Shown: one piece after another, positions 44,982-56,516 of the stretch | Layout of the letters: each line of letters begins with the position of its first letter | Position numbering within the stretch: the first letter of the stretch is position 1 | Assembly: GCA_002682825.1 (NCBI GenBank) | Contig: NOKP01000032.1 | Coordinates: 372,001 to 436,000 of the forward strand | Origin: Neonectria sp. B-13 | Taxonomy: Eukaryota; Ascomycota; Sordariomycetes; Hypocreales; Nectriaceae | Length of the DNA stretch: 64,000 bases | Direction of reading: 5' to 3' | Position numbers and translations under genes: made by a program | Notes under the pieces: generated by a model | What the model was told of the DNA's origin: nothing | What the model saw: only the letters and a program-made list of their open reading frames with translations | The model's database searches: none

Positions 44982-47622
44982 CTAAATCTCCTTCACATAG
45001 CCCACCTCAACAACCCTCTCCATGGCCAACCTCAGGTTCGCAATCTTGGCGCGCGTATTATCCCTGAACCAAAGAAACGTCCCCAACACAATCCTTCTCG
45101 GAATACTCGTCCCCGTCCGGATCCGCATCTGCCCCTTTCCCACAATATACAGCACCTTCTGCGCATACGCGCGATCCAGCCTCGCCAGCTCCGCCGCGAC
45201 CCTCTCATCCCTGAGCTCCGGCAGGCCCTCCGCATCCCCCGTGAACTCCGACGCCGTGGTGGTCGCTTGCACGCTCGCGGCCACGGACTTGGCAGCGGCC
45301 TGGCGCACGACGAACTTGCGCACCTCCTGGTAGATCAGCACACCCAAGTCCGGGCTGACGACCTCGTCCATGAAGCCGTGGCGGACAACGAGGCGGTAGC
45401 AGCCGGGGATGCTCGCAAAGCGGGAGATGTGGTAGCGCTCTTCGTCGGGGACGGATGGAGTCTCGACGTGGTGGATGTGGAAGAAGACGGAGACACAGGG
45501 AAGGGCGCCAAGTTTAGAGGCGAAGTGGGTGAAGACACTCGGGGTAAGAACGCCGGTCTTGTCGAAGAAGATGCCGAAACCCCTGACGGGAGAGAGTATG
45601 TCGCCGCCCCAACGAGGCGTCAGCGCCAAATTACCCTCCCCATTCTTCATGACGAGAGTGCTGGGCTGGAAACGGTCCTCGGCTTCAGCACGCCACTGGT
45701 TCTCCTTGCCAAACCTCCACAGCAAGAACATAGCCGCCATGAGTGCCGAAGCGAGCAGCGTGAACCACGCGCCGTCAGGCACCTTGTTGAGGGCCGAAGT
45801 GAGATACAAACCGTCAAGGGTAGCAAAGAACAGGGCCGGCAAGAACACGACCCATATCGGAAGTCGCCAGACGAGGATCGCAACCAGCGTGACCATGAGA
45901 GTGTCGAAGAAGGTGACAAAGATGACACATACGCCGTAAGCATGGCCCAACCTGGTGGTGTTGTTGTACACGGCTGTGACGAGGATGGTGCCGAGCATGA
46001 GCAGCCAGTTGAGGAAGGGAACGTAGACCTGGCCATGGAACTTCTTGGAGGTGTGGACCACTTTCATCTGGGGACAATACGAAAGCTTCATGATTTGACT
46101 GGACAGCTGAGAGGTCGTCAGCATGCCATTTCAATTCGATTCGAATGCAAATGCAAATGCCAAGCTAGGCTCACCTGGAACGTTGCTGTAATGATGGCCT
46201 GCGAAGCAACAATGGCGGCCAAGACAGCAAGAATTAAGCTCGGGTAGAGCATTCCGGGAGGGACTGTGTTGAAGAAGGGGTTGGAGTACTTCTCTGGCAT
46301 GACGGCAATGTGCGCAGCCTGTCCGCTATAGGCAAGTAGCAGGCACGGGTATGTCCACAAGAGCCAGCTCAATTGCACCGCGCGCATGCTGAATGCGCCC
46401 AGATCGGCGAAGAGAGCCTCAACACCAGTGAAGGCGAGCAGGACGCCGCCCAGCATCCTCCATCCCTCAGTCTTATGCTCAACGAAGAAGTGGATGGCAA
46501 AGGAGGGGCTGAAGGCCTTGAGGACGGTCCAGTCGTACTTGACGAGATTATAAACGCCAAAGGCGCCGTTGAAGCCAAGCCAGAGGATAATGATGAGTGC
46601 AAAAAAAGAGGCAAGCTTAGTCGTCCCTAGGGGTTGGATGAGGAAGAGTAGAACGAGAATGCCGCAGGTGGTACCGACAATCGTTGATGTGTTGATATCG
46701 GGCTTAACGACCGCTAGACCTTGGATTGCGCCAAGTACCGACTGGGCGGGGGTGAGAACGCCGTCGGCTATGACCATGGAGACGGCCAGAACGCCAATGG
46801 TTTTCAAGAAACCACGAGTGAACATGCTGTTCTCTATAATGGTACGGATTCCGCGAGTAGTAGGGCGGACATCCTGGGTGTCGTGGCGCTCCATCCGAAT
46901 CGTGGCTTCTTCACGAGGGTCTCTGTTGGTGATGTTTGCCTTCGAGATTGTTAGTTGGGAATGGTTCATACTTGGCAGGAGGACATACGTATCGGGTGAG
47001 GAGAGAGTAGCAGCTGAATGTACCACCCTCGCCCTCGTTGTCGGCGCGAAGGATGATGAAGACGTACTTGGCGGTGACCATGAGAGTTAGGGACCAGATG
47101 ATGAGCGAGAGGACTTGGATGGTGTCTTTCTTTGGCGGAGGGGCCGAGAATGTCGACGAGTACACGTAGAGAGGGCTAACGGATTATGAGTATGGTCTCT
47201 AGGTGTCACATAATACAGGCCAACGGTCGAGGTACGCACCTTGTTCCAATGTCGCCGTAGATGACGCCAATAGACTGATATGCTAGCCTGCAGGGCAGAA
47301 GTCAGAGAACCTAGTAGCACAGCAATGGTATCGGTACAGACCACAGCAGCGTCTTGCCCCCGAAGACCTGCTTCTTCCTTCCATCGTCTCGACGCCAATC
47401 GTCGCCCTCCTCAACATCCGCGTTGGATTCGGGGGTGCGAGAGCGCGAGATGCTACGGCGATCGGTGACAACGCGGGACAGATTGCGGCCATAGTAGATG
47501 CCACCCGCAATGCCGGCGCTGGGGCCTATTTCAGGTCGCTTCCATGCCGATTGCTCGTCCAAAGTAGAACCGGACCTGATCTTTTCGAGGGTGTCTTCGA
47601 TCTTGATCTGGGGGGTAGCCAT
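44982..47622 (-). CDS. HAK1: HAK/KUP/KT potassium transporter
   Basis: Five exons (47342..47622, 47240..47287, 46989..47175, 46175..46939, 44982..46106) give 801 aa. The start chosen is the ATG of MATPQIK; the longer upstream frame begins at GTG. The first TM passes through [21 protein letters not shown], the invariant GDIGTSPLY signature of K_trans. The pore and TM segments include [22 protein letters not shown]-like [35 protein letters not shown] and [14 protein letters not shown] [13 protein letters not shown] long cytosolic C-terminal domain follows ([20 protein letters not shown], ending GYVKEI). It is a high-affinity potassium (proton-coupled) plasma-membrane transporter. A pyrimidine-rich upstream region fits a strong fungal promoter. 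No damage was found. Confidence 0.92.
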
Positions 47623-48449
47623 GCCAGGCGGGGGGAGATGGGTATCAAAAGGCACCGGCACAAACCTCGCCGCGGCGAGAAGCTTCTGAGACTGACGAAA
47701 GGAAAAGGCGGAACCAGGGGGAGATCGGCAGGAGAGGGAGGTATCAGAGTGAACCTCAGGCGGGAGACGTAGCCGAGGATGGGCAGACTCCTCTGTTCCA
47801 GACTCAGACGGGTGGCGATACCGCGCCCCAATCTTCACAATGTTTTTGCCGCAAATAGATGGGAGATGAGTAGTGGCCAGTGAAAGTCAACGAGAATTAA
47901 TCGGTCAAGGTAGCATGGAAGCAAGCTGTAACCTCTACCGGCCTTAGTCTAGAGCTTATCTAGGACCAGCCACCAGTAGACCTCGACAGCTGGCACCTGT
48001 GCGGCAAGCCGGCACGTCAAAGATTCGATGACAGAAACATGACAGTGAAGGGGGCAACGTTACGGCTAGCCATTCGCGACGACGACAGCCACAGCCATCT
48101 CGTCCGTTCCATGCCGCTCCGCTCGGGGGTAAGGGTGGCTTGAGGCAGAGAGCGGCAGATGCCGTGTGAGGTGATGGATAGGTGGGAGGGCATGAGTCGA
48201 GTGGGGGGGGAGGGAAGGGTGGCTGACTGAAGAGAGAAGAGAAGAGTAGATAGGGCAGCGTGGATGACAGAGTTGGAAGGGTGGTTGCATCCGACGGCAG
48301 CCAATTACATCAAGACAGCCCCGCCGAGGGCGTCGGGACGTAGTAGGAAGTCAGGATGGACGCATTCCCCACGGAACTTAGCGCATCTTATTAGTGGAGG
48401 ACATCCAGACGCTTGGGTGGAGGCAGCCCGCCTGTCGGATCTAATGTGT
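47623..48449. other. Upstream region of the HAK gene
   Basis: Contains a purine/pyrimidine-biased stretch (48150-48250; ggagg/gaagag words on plus). No separate gene is supported. Confidence 0.45.
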
Positions 48450-49010
48450 CAGCAACATTAATTCAGTTCCTTCGTCGTAAAGGAATCATGCTCTATGAGG
48501 CGCTCCAGCAGCCACTTCTTGGCCCAACGACGGCTCGAATCTGCAAGAAAGTATAAGAATGAAGGTATTGACTTTTGGCGGTGTTGGTCCCTCTCAGACG
48601 AAAAGTTCAATCGCCCGAGGTGAGGGCGAAAGACAGAAGTGGATTGTCTGCAAGCCGGTAGGTGAGAATATCCTCATTTTAACCACCTTGCTGACCAGAA
48701 TAGAGAGAAAGACTATGCCCGAAGCATATACAACGCAGAATAAAGCCGAAGAGGCAGTCATAGATGTTCTTTTCCGGCTTTCGCTATAGAAAATGCACCG
48801 ATTTGGTTCCCTCATATGGCGACCATGAGTCGGGGCGGGGAGGCATTACGGGCCGCCATATAAGAGATTGTCTTATGGAGAATTTGCCCCTGATTACAGA
48901 GAGAGATATTATCTTCACTCATGATAACGGTCGTACTTTCCAGGCTCAACTTGTGCAAGATTGGCTGCGTAATAGCTGCTCAAAGGTTGCGGTAACAGTG
49001 AGGGTGGTGA
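48450..49010 (+). mobile_element. Tc1/mariner transposase fragment
   Basis: Readable in shifting frames: FLRRKGIMLYEALQQPLLGP (Tc3-type HTH linker, about 48465), WSLSDEKFNRP (first Asp, about 48590), then SGRGGITGRHIRDCLMEN and IIFTHDNGRTFQAQLVQDWL (second Asp, about 48910). It is broken by stops and ends before the third Asp. A Tc1-like relic, 146 bp from the NOX gene end. Confidence 0.75.
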
Positions 49011-49155
49011 GGGTGATCTTGGAATCTGTCGGAACTTTCGCAACACCACTGTAGATTGAAACCACTGAGAATTCTCCCACTTTGACTAGTCATGCGGACA
49101 TCGCTGTTATTGGCTCCCTCTACTGATATCCTAAGGTGGTAAATGTCCTTCATGT

Positions 49156-51138
49156 TCAAAAGTGCTCCTTCCAAAACTTAAATTCAACGTCGATGTTAGT
49201 CACTCGACGGCATGTGCTCTTGATCTCACGTGCTGTAAAACAGGGTCAACTCGTGTGTCAACAGGAAAGGGAGACACTTACCAGCAACGGACGGGCCACA
49301 GAAGTAAACGCCTACTTTGTTCCTGACATTTCTTTCAATTCCAGGTAGGTACGTGCCATCAGTAATGCTGTCCCGTATGGCCGTGAAAATTTTGAAAAAG
49401 TCGGGGCGACCAAAGTTCGTTCCAGCCTTCAACTGAGTCAAGGGATCGACCTCGGCTCCAACACTATTGAGAACAATATTTTGAGCTGTGTCGTTGTCGA
49501 GCTTCTCCGTCAAAAAGATATGGATCCTGAGAAACTGGTCAACCGAGCTTCCACGGACCTCATCCGGTCGATTTTCAAGAGAATCGAGGAGTGAATGGAA
49601 CCATTCAAAGGAGGAGGTGTCCTTGCTGATCCAGATAAATTCGACACGTCGCAAATGCTTCAACCCCTCGCCCTTATTGCGTAAATGCCATATGTTCTTG
49701 AGAATCGAGGCCCATGGTGTCACACCTATACCAGCTCCGATCAGGATTGCAATCTCATTATCGAACACGTCCTCAGCTGGGGCACCGTATGGGCCGTCAA
49801 TCCTCAGCGGCGGCATGTGCTCGCCGTTCTGTAGCGCGACTTCATAGATTGTCATTGGGTCGGAAGAGGCCTCCTCGTAAAGCTTGGCCTGAGCCGGACC
49901 GGCGCCAACGGCGTCTCCAAGCGCTATAGTGAAGTCGCCAATGAGGCGGATATGCACAGATACGTACGGGTCGAAGGGGCAGGACGTGATAGTAAAAGGG
50001 TGCCACTGATATCTCGAGATCGATGGCATTTGCAAAAAAAGCCACTGCCCGGGGTTGTATTTGAAGTGAGACTTTGAAAATTGAATCTCGACGACATCTG
50101 GAATGGTTAACGTTTCGATATACAGCGAATCGAGGCCCTATTTTACTTACCCCTTGGATGCTTGACCACTCTCGTAATCTCTGTGTTCCGCTTTGCTCGG
50201 ACCTCGCGATATAACCTCTCGAGGAGATACAAGCCGCCGGTTACCAGTTCCCAGCGCCATCCTTGGTAACCCAGGCAGTGCTTATTGTAGTCTTTTCCGG
50301 CGAAGGGGGAGAAAGCATCCGGTGTATCGCGTACAAAGCACCCAACCGTGTGGGTATATAGACCGAGGAAGAAGGGTATAAAGAGATGATGTGTGTACCA
50401 AAATGTTTCGAAGGATTGCTGACGAATGCGACTATGGGCAGTGGTATATATTAAGAGCATGCATAGTAGCATAATGTGACCTGTGATGCCACCGGCCTGT
50501 TTATAGTGGATTTCGACAGCTTGTAGGGGTCGAATTTGTGTGCGCTCAATGGTGAAGAAGCTAGCAATATGAAATTAGCGGTGTCTCTTGCTGGTCGACA
50601 TTTACTCCCTCTTCAGGGCAGACTGATTGACAAAAATGAGGCTTGCCTGGTTGAAGCGACTCAGTTCGGGCGCTAACTTACTTGACATAGTGACCACAAG
50701 TGTGAATTACTGTGAATATGAGCATGGCATACGCAATTTGGCGATGGAACCAGAGGTTCTCGTCTAGAGGCAGCCACTTGACCTTGGGCCGAATCCACCG
50801 CACAAAAGTACGACAGACAGGCAGCAGGATGAGGGTGGCGTCCCAAGACAACACTAGGCCAGCTCCTCGGGATATCCAGATCGACCAAGCGAGAGTGGTG
50901 TTGAGAGGCTCCAAACGGGCATCTGACACTTGCTTCCACCTATAGAGAGAGATGTCTCACATTAGCCTCGCAGCCCTCACCTCTAACATTAACTGGCTTT
51001 GCAGCGAGGATCATACCATCCATATGCGAATGTTGCCCAATGGGCGCCCCAGAAAACGGAGTGAAAGAGAAGTTTTGAAGAAGTGAGCTGCTTTTTCAAG
51101 TGCTGCTCGTAGGTCAGCTGTCCAGCAGGCGATGACAT
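49156..51138 (-). CDS. NoxA: NADPH oxidase, NoxA type
   Basis: Five exons (51017..51138, 50682..50939, 50151..50560, 49282..50097, 49156..49232) give 560 aa. There is no EF-hand and only a short cytosolic N-terminus (KKQLTSSKLLFHSVFWGAHW), as in fungal NoxA. TM helices carry the haem histidines: HRQIAYAMLIFTVIHTCGH and YTHHLFIPFFLGLYTHTVG. The FAD motif is WHPFTITSCP, the NADPH loop GAGIGVTPWASIL, and the end is VYFCGPSVA then the small last exon REIKSTC...FKFWKEHF, the canonical C-terminus. It transfers electrons from NADPH to oxygen across a membrane, giving superoxide for development and invasion. It would need the usual regulators, none of which is in this window. A DUF924 relic and metallothionein lie upstream; the order is probably accidental. 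Confidence 0.92.
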
Positions 51139-51813
51139 CTTGCTATGATTGCGTTGGGGAATAGATAGCAGAGAAAACAAGTGGAAAACGAGTTGTGAGT
51201 CGGAACCAGCCGCAAACTCGTTGGAATGAGAGAGTGAACGATAAGAGAGGCCTAGCAAAAGCAAAAGAAAAAAAGTGAAAGTCGAGCCGATAATCAAAAG
51301 CCTGCTCCAATATTCTCGTCGGAGTCATAGACATGGTGCTTGATTGTATTTTATATGGCTTTCATCTCCTGGTCTTACGTCTCAGCGTTGCCTTTGCTCG
51401 CTCCCGGAAGGTTCAGGCGTGGGCGCATCGCCCCTTCTTTCTCTCACTGCCACAAACTGTGTAACAGAACAATGGGTCATTGTTGAAACTCAAAGGCTGG
51501 AGGTAGAAGCGGTAGGGAAGAACATGGGATACGGCATGGGATACGGAATGGGGTTATTTTGGTGGACACCTAGCGTCTTGGCGGCTTTTAAGACCTAAAA
51601 CCAGCTAGCTTGGCTGCCAAACGTGAGCTGAAGGCTGCCGGCTCTACACCCACAAATCCCATGTGCTGTCATCAGGCCCCAGTTAGGACACTGCAGAGGT
51701 CGAGGCCATTTAAATAGGCCAAATGAAAGGCACTTGTCTTCTCACCTAATCTGGGCGGTAGTAGAAGTCCCGACCATCTTCATCGCAACATCACATTTGC
51801 TCACAAGACATTA
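51139..51813. other. Upstream region of the NoxA gene
   Basis: No gene recognised. Three tandem 'gggatacgg(c/a)atg' words occur near 51524-51550. Confidence 0.4.
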
Positions 51814-52101
51814 TCATTCTCTTGTCCAAGTTGTCCCAGACCCATCGTCTTGCCCAACTTTATGGCTGAACATACAGGAATACATCCATGCGTCTTTCAT
51901 GTAGTCCTGATCGAAACTACCACCCCATGAGAACCAGCTAAGCGCTTCTGCTCTATCAGGAATAACGAGGTGATTGCTGTCAGTTATGTGTTGAAACCAG
52001 AATTGAGGCACAGACTGCAACACACAAGGGCGAAAGGAATATTGTGACTGGTCCAATAAGGACGACAGGTTTAAACGAAGCTTGACTCGATTAGCTAACA
52101 C
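51814..52101 (-). pseudogene. DUF924 N-terminal fragment
   Basis: The frame reads VPQFWFQHITDSNHLVIPDRAEALSWFSWGGSFDQDY. This matches SFWFRHIPNGDHIIVPDKEEALVWFSQNDDYDQDC at the start of the intact DUF924 gene at 31.2 kb. It ends where the intact copy has its intron; no second exon with LDQxPRN is found. A truncated paralogue. Confidence 0.75.
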
Positions 52102-53105
52102 AAGAAACAGGTCACATTATTCCAACTTCTGAGGCGTGCAATGCGACAGGCTTGTATTAGTTCGCGGAACGGTAGACCGAACAGAGCAGGCGGATTCAAT
52201 GTGAGACGGTGTGGCAAGAAGCTTCACGCGCTTTCACGATGTGATCTCCGTTTGGCCTGCAGTGGTGATTCGCCGATGTACCTCGTGTGGGCTAACCCTT
52301 CTGCGCTAAACTATTCTAGGAGGTATTACTCGCCAAGCTCTTGCTAGCCTTCGCCACCGACGACAAATGCCCCTGAAACCGACAAGGGTCATAGAGTCAC
52401 TGAGCAAGATTGCGGGGGATAAATCATGTTTAATTCTCATTGTGCGACTGAGGCGAAATCGGGATTTTCGACATCATTGGAGATGAAGAGCCCCTCCACC
52501 CGCTGCCCCTGACCTGGTTCCAGGAACGCCCCCGCCTCCAGCGTTCAATGAAGAATGCTTAGAATTGCACCGTAGAGGAGGACTTTGCGAGGTCTGTAGT
52601 AGAATACTTATCTAGAAGAAAATAGTTCCATCAAAAGCCGTCGCATGCCAAGTTCGAGTTCCCCTCATCGCTTTGGTTACTGAGCCTATCCCAAGCCCAT
52701 CCAATTCAAGCCCCTAACTTGATCGGTGAAACCAGATATCAACACTGTACGGATCTCGGCGGCAGTTCTTGGGTATCCCCCGCCGCCTCCCGAAAGCGTG
52801 AGATCGCCGACCAGAGGCACGCCGTATCGAACCCTGCCATCCAACGGAGGAGCCAATGTGTGAGGATGTAAGAAATGGACCTAGTCCGCAAAGCGCAACG
52901 GGGAAGCTTGCAAGTTGCTGCAGCGCGCTGCACCTGCCTTTTCGCACCGCCGGTATTGGTTTAAAAACATCTCCCCCCGTAAGCCTGCCAATCTAATCTT
53001 CCTCTCCTCAACAACCTCCAAACACCACAATTGACTCATCGCAAAGCACCAAAGCTTCTACGTCAACAGACCTTCAAAACTAACACTTTCAAGCAAACCA
53101 TCATC
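52102..53105. other. Intergenic; metallothionein promoter on the right
   Basis: No gene recognised. A TTTAAAAA word at about 52960 lies 140 nt before the metallothionein ATG and could be its TATA-like element. Confidence 0.45.
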
Positions 53106-53278
53106 ATGTCTGGATGCGGCTGCGCTTCTTCTGGCTCTTGCAGCTGCGGCTCTAGCTGCACGTGTGCCGGCTGCCCTGTAAGTCCTTTGCATCCTTGCCG
53201 TCGAGCCTTACTAGCCTTAGTCCGGCGTGCTTCTTGGACCTGATCGAGAACTAACGATTGCAAATCTAGAACAAATAA
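53106..53278 (+). CDS. Copper-type metallothionein, 26 aa
   Basis: Two exons (53106..53177 and 53270..53278) with a 92-nt intron; donor GTAAGT, branch-like CTAAC at 53251, acceptor TCTAG. The 26-residue product starts [18 protein letters not shown] and ends CAGCPNK. Seven to eight Cys lie in C-x-C and C-x-C-x3 spacing, as in the Neurospora copper metallothionein and Colletotrichum CAP proteins. It binds Cu(I)/other soft metals in the cytosol for detoxification or storage. The coding region is too small for normal gene finding, and the second exon encodes only Asn-Lys-stop. Spacing and length agree with the family, so the call is firm. Confidence 0.92.
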
Positions 53279-53532
53279 ACTATCCCACTACGACGCGATG
53301 AGAACCCTGAGGGGAAGGGTCCGCTGATGGAGACGGGCGAGATTGACATCATTGGGGGGAATCGACCGAGATGGATTCACTCATTTATCTTTGTATTGAG
53401 CCAGCTTGATGGCAAGACATCAGACCTAGGGATGGATGAATGAATGTAATATTCGTTATGCGCAGAGTATTAAACTGTGACATGAGTGAGCTGTCCAAGT
53501 GATTAAGATGAGAATAGCTTCTACTGCCTGCC

Positions 53533-54192
53533 TTATCGATCGTGCCCAGACGTGAAGAATGCCAGTCCTGGACTCAAAGCTTGGTCATGCCAATAATCTT
53601 CCCTGTCCGTCAACTTGACTGTTGTTTCCCGCTCGGTGTCGCTGTATTTGTTTCGGATCGATTCCACGCCCACCTCGACATCCTCGACCGACCACTCCCT
53701 CTCATACTTCCTCCCTCAGCCGTGCGCAATCAGAAGAGCCTCTCGTGTTAACCGTCCACCGTATAGCATCTCAGACATGACTGACACAGCAAAACTTGCT
53801 TGAACGACGTGGCAGTACCCTTGGTTCTTGTCCCAGGCTGCGGAGCAACCAAGGACGGTTCGAGGGTGCTCAGGGTCGGATAGATCCCCCGAAGTCTAGC
53901 CTACAAGGCTCACGGTCCATAAATAGAGTAAGAGGACGTCGTAGAGTGCGTTAGCGTATCGGGTGAGGTAACCGAGATGGGCCATGATGGCACGGGCAAC
54001 GAAGATGACGAGGCCCAAGATTGCGATGGCGAGGTTGGAATCGGTCCACCTGTTTTCCTCGGCGTCAGCGTCCCAACAGCGAAATTATGCGATACTATGG
54101 GGACTTACCTTTGCGTCCAGAGCAGAGGAATCTCGGGCGACTGGCGATGGTTGGCGTAGTAGTAAATGCGGTGGTTAGGATTCGAGTTCCAT
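53533..54192 (-). pseudogene. Integral membrane protein relic with two nonsense codons
   Basis: An otherwise continuous minus-strand frame reads NPNHRIYYYANHRQSPEIPL then LLWTQR. After a 59-nt spliceable intron (54050..54108) it continues as WTDSNLAIAILGLVIFVARA (TM1), GYLTRYANALYDVLLLYLWT (TM2) and SGDLSDPEHP with the rest of the tail to TAA at 53533. TAG at 53896-53898 and TGA at 53716-53718 interrupt it; both are one C-to-T change from CAG and CGA. I do not know the family, but the helical pattern and undisturbed frame around the stops indicate a recently disabled gene. The first exon lacks a clear ATG. Confidence 0.65.
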
Positions 54193-54609
54193 CCCTCCTC
54201 GCCGCCTCATACTGTGATTGAGGGGCTTGGTTCTTGTCTGGGTCATGTCATTGTTGATTAGAAAGCTCCGAAAATTCATCAGATAGTGATGAACCTTTTC
54301 TTTGCGACATTTGAACAACAAGCAGGCGCTGTTGAGGCATTGAAGTTGTATGTGGTCCGTTGGGGGTGATGGTAGCGGGGTGGAAAGAGGCTAGTAGACA
54401 TGCCACCCTACAGGCCTAAGTTAAATACGTCTATTACGCGATTTTTTCTGCCGGCAATGCGGTGGTTAGGCACCTGGCTTGACAACACGCTCTCCTCCAG
54501 AGGTCACGGGGAGAAGTAGACAGCCAAAGCACAAGCCGTCACCTGCCATTTGAGACGTCTCACCAACACGAAACATGGTCCATTGCCTAGCGCTATCTGA
54601 AGAGCCGTC
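54193..54609. other. Intergenic
   Basis: No recognised feature. Confidence 0.4.
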
Positions 54610-54619
54610 AGAGCATGCA

Positions 54620-55027
54620 TCGAACCGGTCTTGCTGTGTGGTGTCGAGGCATGGTACCGATGTGCAATTTGTCCCCGATGGACCCAACCATCGAAAGAGG
54701 AACCGTCGAAAACACAACATCTCGTAAAGAGAATGAACAATGCTGTAAACCCGTCTATGCAAGCCATTCTACCGGTATGGAGAACGATACCGCTCCCAAT
54801 CCTCCATCGGGAGAGTGGTATACCACCGGTCCCTCAGCTACTCGAGGCACGCCGAATCCTCTTCGCTGCCCGGCTCAAACCAGTCGATGAGACTCATCCC
54901 CTGGCAACACGTACAGCCCCGCCTCTTCCTACGGTGACCAATAAAGCCATCAAACGCAGGTACCAGATACCACTATACTCGGAGAAGAAACTCAAGCACA
55001 CAAAAAGCCATTTCCATTTCTGGAGCT
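54620..55027 (+). mobile_element. Non-LTR (Tad/CgT1-like) retrotransposon 3' fragment
   Basis: The frame reads LCGVEAWYRCAICPRWTQPS, then LVKRMNNAVNPSMQAILPVW, ESGIPPVPQLLEARRI and KRRYQIPLYSEKK. This is the region after the RT domain of fungal LINE-like ORF2. The RT and RNase H parts are absent here; a 5'-truncated copy, as expected for LINE insertion. Confidence 0.7.
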
Positions 55028-55110
55028 GAGCTCACGCTGCTCTACGCTGAGCTGTCGCTGAGCTTGGGCTGAGGATCCTGGAGCTGGGCTGAGCTTTGGG
55101 CTGAGGTGCC
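55022..55110 (+). repeat. GCTGAG-rich irregular repeat
   Basis: The word gctgag and variants (gagctgagctc, gctgagctg, gggctgagg) recur about eight times, immediately after the LINE fragment. It may be its 3' UTR. Confidence 0.5.
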
Positions 55111-55682
55111 TGGAGGGGCCTACTTTGGGATCGCAGACCCCTGTGAGGCCTCGACCATGATGCCTTTACATGTAGTGTGCGGCGTCCTGAAAGGCCAAGG
55201 GAAAGAAGATGAGGAGCTGTGGTATTGGTATCGCGAAGTATGGCGGATTTAATCCGTGACGGGATATCATTTCATGACTGAAAAGGTGCTGGGATGCTGA
55301 CGAGGGTGACTTGCCAGGTTTTTTTATTGGAGGTACTTGGAATTCACAGCGAAGAATGCCGAGAGATCAATTCCCAAGGTAAACAACTTCATTCAAATAG
55401 TACAATGCATGGCTTCCCTTCCTATCAGCTGCATATGTGAATCTCGCAAGTAAACCCTTTCGTTAAATTGTTACGGAAAACGACCTGGACTATGTTTATG
55501 TAACCCCCGAGATGCGTGTTCGTCAGCACCCGGTGCACAAATTAATGTGGAGGAACAAGGTGAGCGCCCAAGCCGGTCATGAAAGGGATGATACACATCT
55601 CAACACGAGCGCTCTCTCCTTCATTTGATCTGCTAGACTTTTCCAACTCGGTTCTAGGTTATTGGCATTGATCATTTACCAA
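55111..55682. other. Intergenic
   Basis: No recognised feature; 3' of the UlaG-like gene. Confidence 0.4.
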
Positions 55683-56516
55683 CTAACATGAAGGCATCTC
55701 AAAGATCTTGACAGGCTCTCCGGGATTAAGCCAAATCACTTTGTCCGAAACACCCTCCTGCTCGAACGCCTCAGCCAGACCATCCTTATGCTGCGTAAAG
55801 TGGTCCCAGGCGTCAAAGTGCATAGGGATGATCCAGTCAGCCTTGATGGCGCGGAACAGCTCAGCCGCCTCCTTGCCGCCTATGGTGATCTGGCGTGGCG
55901 GCGCGGGCGGGGCTTCTACTTGATAGTGCGCGTCTCCCGTGTTCATAATGGCGATTGCGATGTGAAACTTCTCGGCCATCTGAGGGAGATCCTTCATGTA
56001 AACCGTGTCTCCAGTGAAGTAGATGGCGTTACGACGGCCGTCCGGCGAGACCCCGAAGGAGTCCGTAGTGAGAATGAAACCGGTACACTCATTGCCGGGA
56101 ACATGGTCGGCAGGCGTGGCTGTGATGTGGAACGTCTTGCCGCCCAGGGCGACGGTGGTCTCTTGCCAGGGTTGCATGCCGACGACGCCTGGCCGAGGGG
56201 CCAGCTGCTTGGCGCCGTCCATGGTTGTGAAGACATGTCGCCCGTCGAGTATCCGGCGGCCAAGCTGGTCGAGGTTGTCCCAGTGGTCCTCATGGCTGAG
56301 CAGAACGGCGTCGATAGGAGGGAGGTCCTTCAGCTCGAGTGCGGGATCGTGGTGGACGGTCAAGCGAGCGTCACTGTCCGGCATTTCATAATATGAGCCC
56401 GCCGGTGAAAAAAACGGATCAGTCAGGAACCTGACACCGTCGATCTCGAGAATAGCGGTGGCGGTACCAATAAAGGTAATGCTGACATTGCTGTTGAAAC
56501 CGGGGCAAGTAGGCAT
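55683..56516 (-). CDS. UlaG-like metallo-beta-lactamase-fold hydrolase
   Basis: An intronless 277-aa frame from ATG 56516. MBL features are the N-terminal strand ITFIGTATAILEIDGVRFLTDPFF, the metal motif LLSHEDHWDNLD (HxDHxD; first His of HxHxDH replaced by the SHEDH form usual in the UlaG subgroup), HITATPADHVPG (third metal His), IYFTGDTVYMKD (Asp ligand) and WIIPMHFDAWDHF (last His). There is no signal peptide, so it is probably cytosolic. Members of the subgroup act on lactones or phosphodiester-like esters. It is unrelated in domain layout to the two secreted MBL proteins of this window. The plus-strand frame across it is a shadow. Confidence 0.9.
   Translation of the reverse strand: MPTCPGFNSNVSITFIGTATAILEIDGVRFLTDPFFSPAGSYYEMPDSDARLTVHHDPALELKDLPPIDAVLLSHEDHWDNLDQLGRRILDGRHVFTTMDGAKQLAPRPGVVGMQPWQETTVALGGKTFHITATPADHVPGNECTGFILTTDSFGVSPDGRRNAIYFTGDTVYMKDLPQMAEKFHIAIAIMNTGDAHYQVEAPPAPPRQITIGGKEAAELFRAIKADWIIPMHFDAWDHFTQHKDGLAEAFEQEGVSDKVIWLNPGEPVKIFEMPSC

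Noticed and set aside
45267..46247. 326-codon plus-strand open frame
   Set aside because: Lies fully antisense to exon 5 of the HAK transporter, has no recognisable domain and a composition expected of a shadow frame.
52640..52685. tRNA-like B-box (agttcgagttcc)
   Set aside because: No A-box or cloverleaf can be formed around it.
55788..56396. 202-codon plus-strand frame
   Set aside because: Antisense to the UlaG-like gene; no independent evidence.
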